Shown here piece by piece: positions 62,921 to 64,000 of a stretch of 64,000 nucleotides of DNA. Positions within the stretch are counted from its first letter, which is position 1. Every line of letters starts with the position of its first letter. The position numbers and the translations under genes were made by a program. Origin of the DNA: JABFRG01 sp046351415 (lineage in GTDB: Bacteria > Myxococcota_A > Polyangia > Polyangiales > Polyangiaceae); the NCBI GenBank assembly GCA_046351415.1, contig JAXLYO010000004.1, positions 62,001 through 126,000 on the forward strand, given 5' to 3'. Below the pieces are notes generated by a model. It was not told the origin of the DNA. It made no database searches and saw only the letters and a list, made by a program, of their open reading frames with translations.

Positions 62921-64000
62921 GTGGGTTTCGCGGCTGCCATTGGCTTGTTCGTCGCGGCACTTGTGGCCCTTCCGTACTTTGCGCATCGGCTCAAGCGTCG
63001 TCACGCGGAGGAACGCGCGTTCGCCCCGCTTCGCTTGGTACCACCGCTGCTTCCGAAAGCGCGTCGCCGCGCGGAAATCGAAGATCGTTCGCTTCTCTCG
63101 TTGCGCCTCCTCGCGGTCGTCGCCCTCGCGATTCTCGGTGCAACGCCACTCATGCGCTGCTCTCGCGTTTCGCTCGCGCGGGGCGGCGCCTCCGTAGCCG
63201 TGGCCATCGTCCTCGACGATTCGATGAGCATGCGTGCCCGTGGTCCCGACGGCACGCGTTTCGCGCGCGCGAAGCGGGGCGCCGAGGAACTCATCGGGAG
63301 CCTGCGCGAGGGCGACTCGGTGACAATCATCTTGGCTGGAGCTCCCGCCCGCATCGCGCTCGCTCCCACCGTCGACCTTACTGCAGCGCGAGCAGCTCTT
63401 TCCGCCTCGGAAGAGTCCGATCGCGGTACCGATCTCGAAGGAGCGCTCGAGCTCGCGTCGAGCTTGGCGCGCAAGCTGCCTCATGTAGACAAGCGCGCGG
63501 TCGTCTTTTCGGATCGCGCAGACGGCAATCCGACCGGCTCGCCGTTCGTGGCCAAGGACCTCGTGACGTGGTTCCCCATGCCCGACTTGGCCGGTCCTTC
63601 GTCCGACTGCGCCGTGCTCGAAGCGACCCGTGTCGCGGCATTCGTGCGCGTCTCCGTTGCGTGCAGCGATGCCACCGTCCTTGGCGGCCGCATGATCGAG
63701 CTGCTCTCCGACGGGAAGGTCGTAGCGAAATCGGAGGCGCTCGAGAAAGCGCAGACGCACGTACGAACGATCGCGGTTCCACCGGAGGCCACGGGCGACC
63801 TCGTCGTTCGCTTGATTCCGTCGCCCACGTCGAGCGGCGCACCCATCGACGCGATCGCTTCGGACGACGTTGCACCTGTCGTTCCCGAGGGAACCAAAGA
63901 TGGCATTGCCGTTCTCTCTCCTCGTCGCGACGAAGCGCTCGCAACGGGTGGTCCGCCCGTCGTCGAACAGGCGTTCGCCGCGCTGAAGCTTCCAATGTCC
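62921..64000 (+). CDS. BatA/VWA-domain protein (3' end cut off by the window)
   Basis: The first about 360 residues of a membrane protein. A helix (GFAAAIGLFVAALVALPYF) and the basic LKRR of BatA-type N-termini are followed by a second helix (RLLAVVALAILGATPLM) and a VWA domain with the metal-binding DxSxS as VLDDSMSMR, then DRGTDLEGALELA. The protein continues past base 64000. GTG 62921 is used; TTG 62885 and 62915 are possible because there is no ATG. It belongs with the DUF58 gene in an aerotolerance-type (Bat) locus. Confidence 0.8.
   Translation, partial: MGFAAAIGLFVAALVALPYFAHRLKRRHAEERAFAPLRLVPPLLPKARRRAEIEDRSLLSLRLLAVVALAILGATPLMRCSRVSLARGGASVAVAIVLDDSMSMRARGPDGTRFARAKRGAEELIGSLREGDSVTIILAGAPARIALAPTVDLTAARAALSASEESDRGTDLEGALELASSLARKLPHVDKRAVVFSDRADGNPTGSPFVAKDLVTWFPMPDLAGPSSDCAVLEATRVAAFVRVSVACSDATVLGGRMIELLSDGKVVAKSEALEKAQTHVRTIAVPPEATGDLVVRLIPSPTSSGAPIDAIASDDVAPVVPEGTKDGIAVLSPRRDEALATGGPPVVEQAFAALKLPMS

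Overview
The window is GC-rich, densely coded DNA from a Gram-negative bacterium, most probably a myxobacterium of the class Polyangia (Myxococcota). The signs are an AgmX/PglI-type C-terminal domain, a MYXO-CTERM-like tail, several FHA proteins, a chemosensory operon with a HEAT-repeat member, two OmpA proteins with thrombospondin type-3 repeats, and many lipoproteins with Asp/Ala/Gly-rich linkers. Genes are often joined by 4-base ATGA/GTGA overlaps. I saw no tRNA, rRNA, CRISPR array, prophage or intact insertion sequence.

Layout. 1-8140: a cut-off FHA protein, then secreted proteins (a ChaN-like lipoprotein, an S41-type protease, a lipoprotein, a CE2-type acetylesterase and an IPT/TIG-repeat lipoprotein). 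8137-12192: rsmB, a dihydrolipoyl acyltransferase (E2) and, convergent to it, a beta-propeller protein with a MYXO-CTERM-like tail. 12245-17682: a divergent LpxK homologue followed by four overlapping genes: FHA-GGDEF diguanylate cyclase, class III aminotransferase, LuxE-like acyl-protein synthetase and LuxC-like acyl-CoA reductase. 17683-26242 (minus strand): rpmH-rnpA-yidD-yidC-jag, then a metallo-beta-lactamase-fold hydrolase, an envelope protein, an ECF sigma factor, a probable regulator with one membrane helix, and two paralogous Cys-rich secreted proteins. 26463-33378: an OmpA protein, a BamA-like barrel, a two-component system, a 73-residue Cys-containing peptide and an FGE/SUMF1-fold lipoprotein. 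33402-39310 (minus strand): a zinc-ribbon protein, an AgmX/GltJ-like protein, a 36-residue membrane protein, a CAP-domain protein and a lipoprotein. 39366-44027: a second OmpA protein, a double-FHA protein and a CinA-type molybdopterin-binding domain. 44074-51834: a chemosensory operon (cheY-cheA-cheW-cheW-HEAT-cheR-cheB) with no receptor gene. 51860-64000: a TldE/PmbA homologue, a small HTH protein, an OsmC protein, SpeA, a PP2C-cNMP fusion, an NtrC-type regulator, a TPR-like lipoprotein, a DUF58 protein and the start of a BatA/VWA protein.

The strongest candidate for an undescribed system is 13349-17682. LuxE and LuxC homologues retain the cysteines that carry the acyl group, no luciferase genes are present, and they are translationally coupled to a PLP aminotransferase and a diguanylate cyclase. 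A route from fatty acid to acyl-enzyme, aldehyde and long-chain amine is a reasonable hypothesis. Other unusual points are a palindromic 39-bp tandem repeat inside rnpA, an LpxK homologue with an altered P-loop, the Cys-containing peptide, and hairpin-rich or inverted intergenic repeats.
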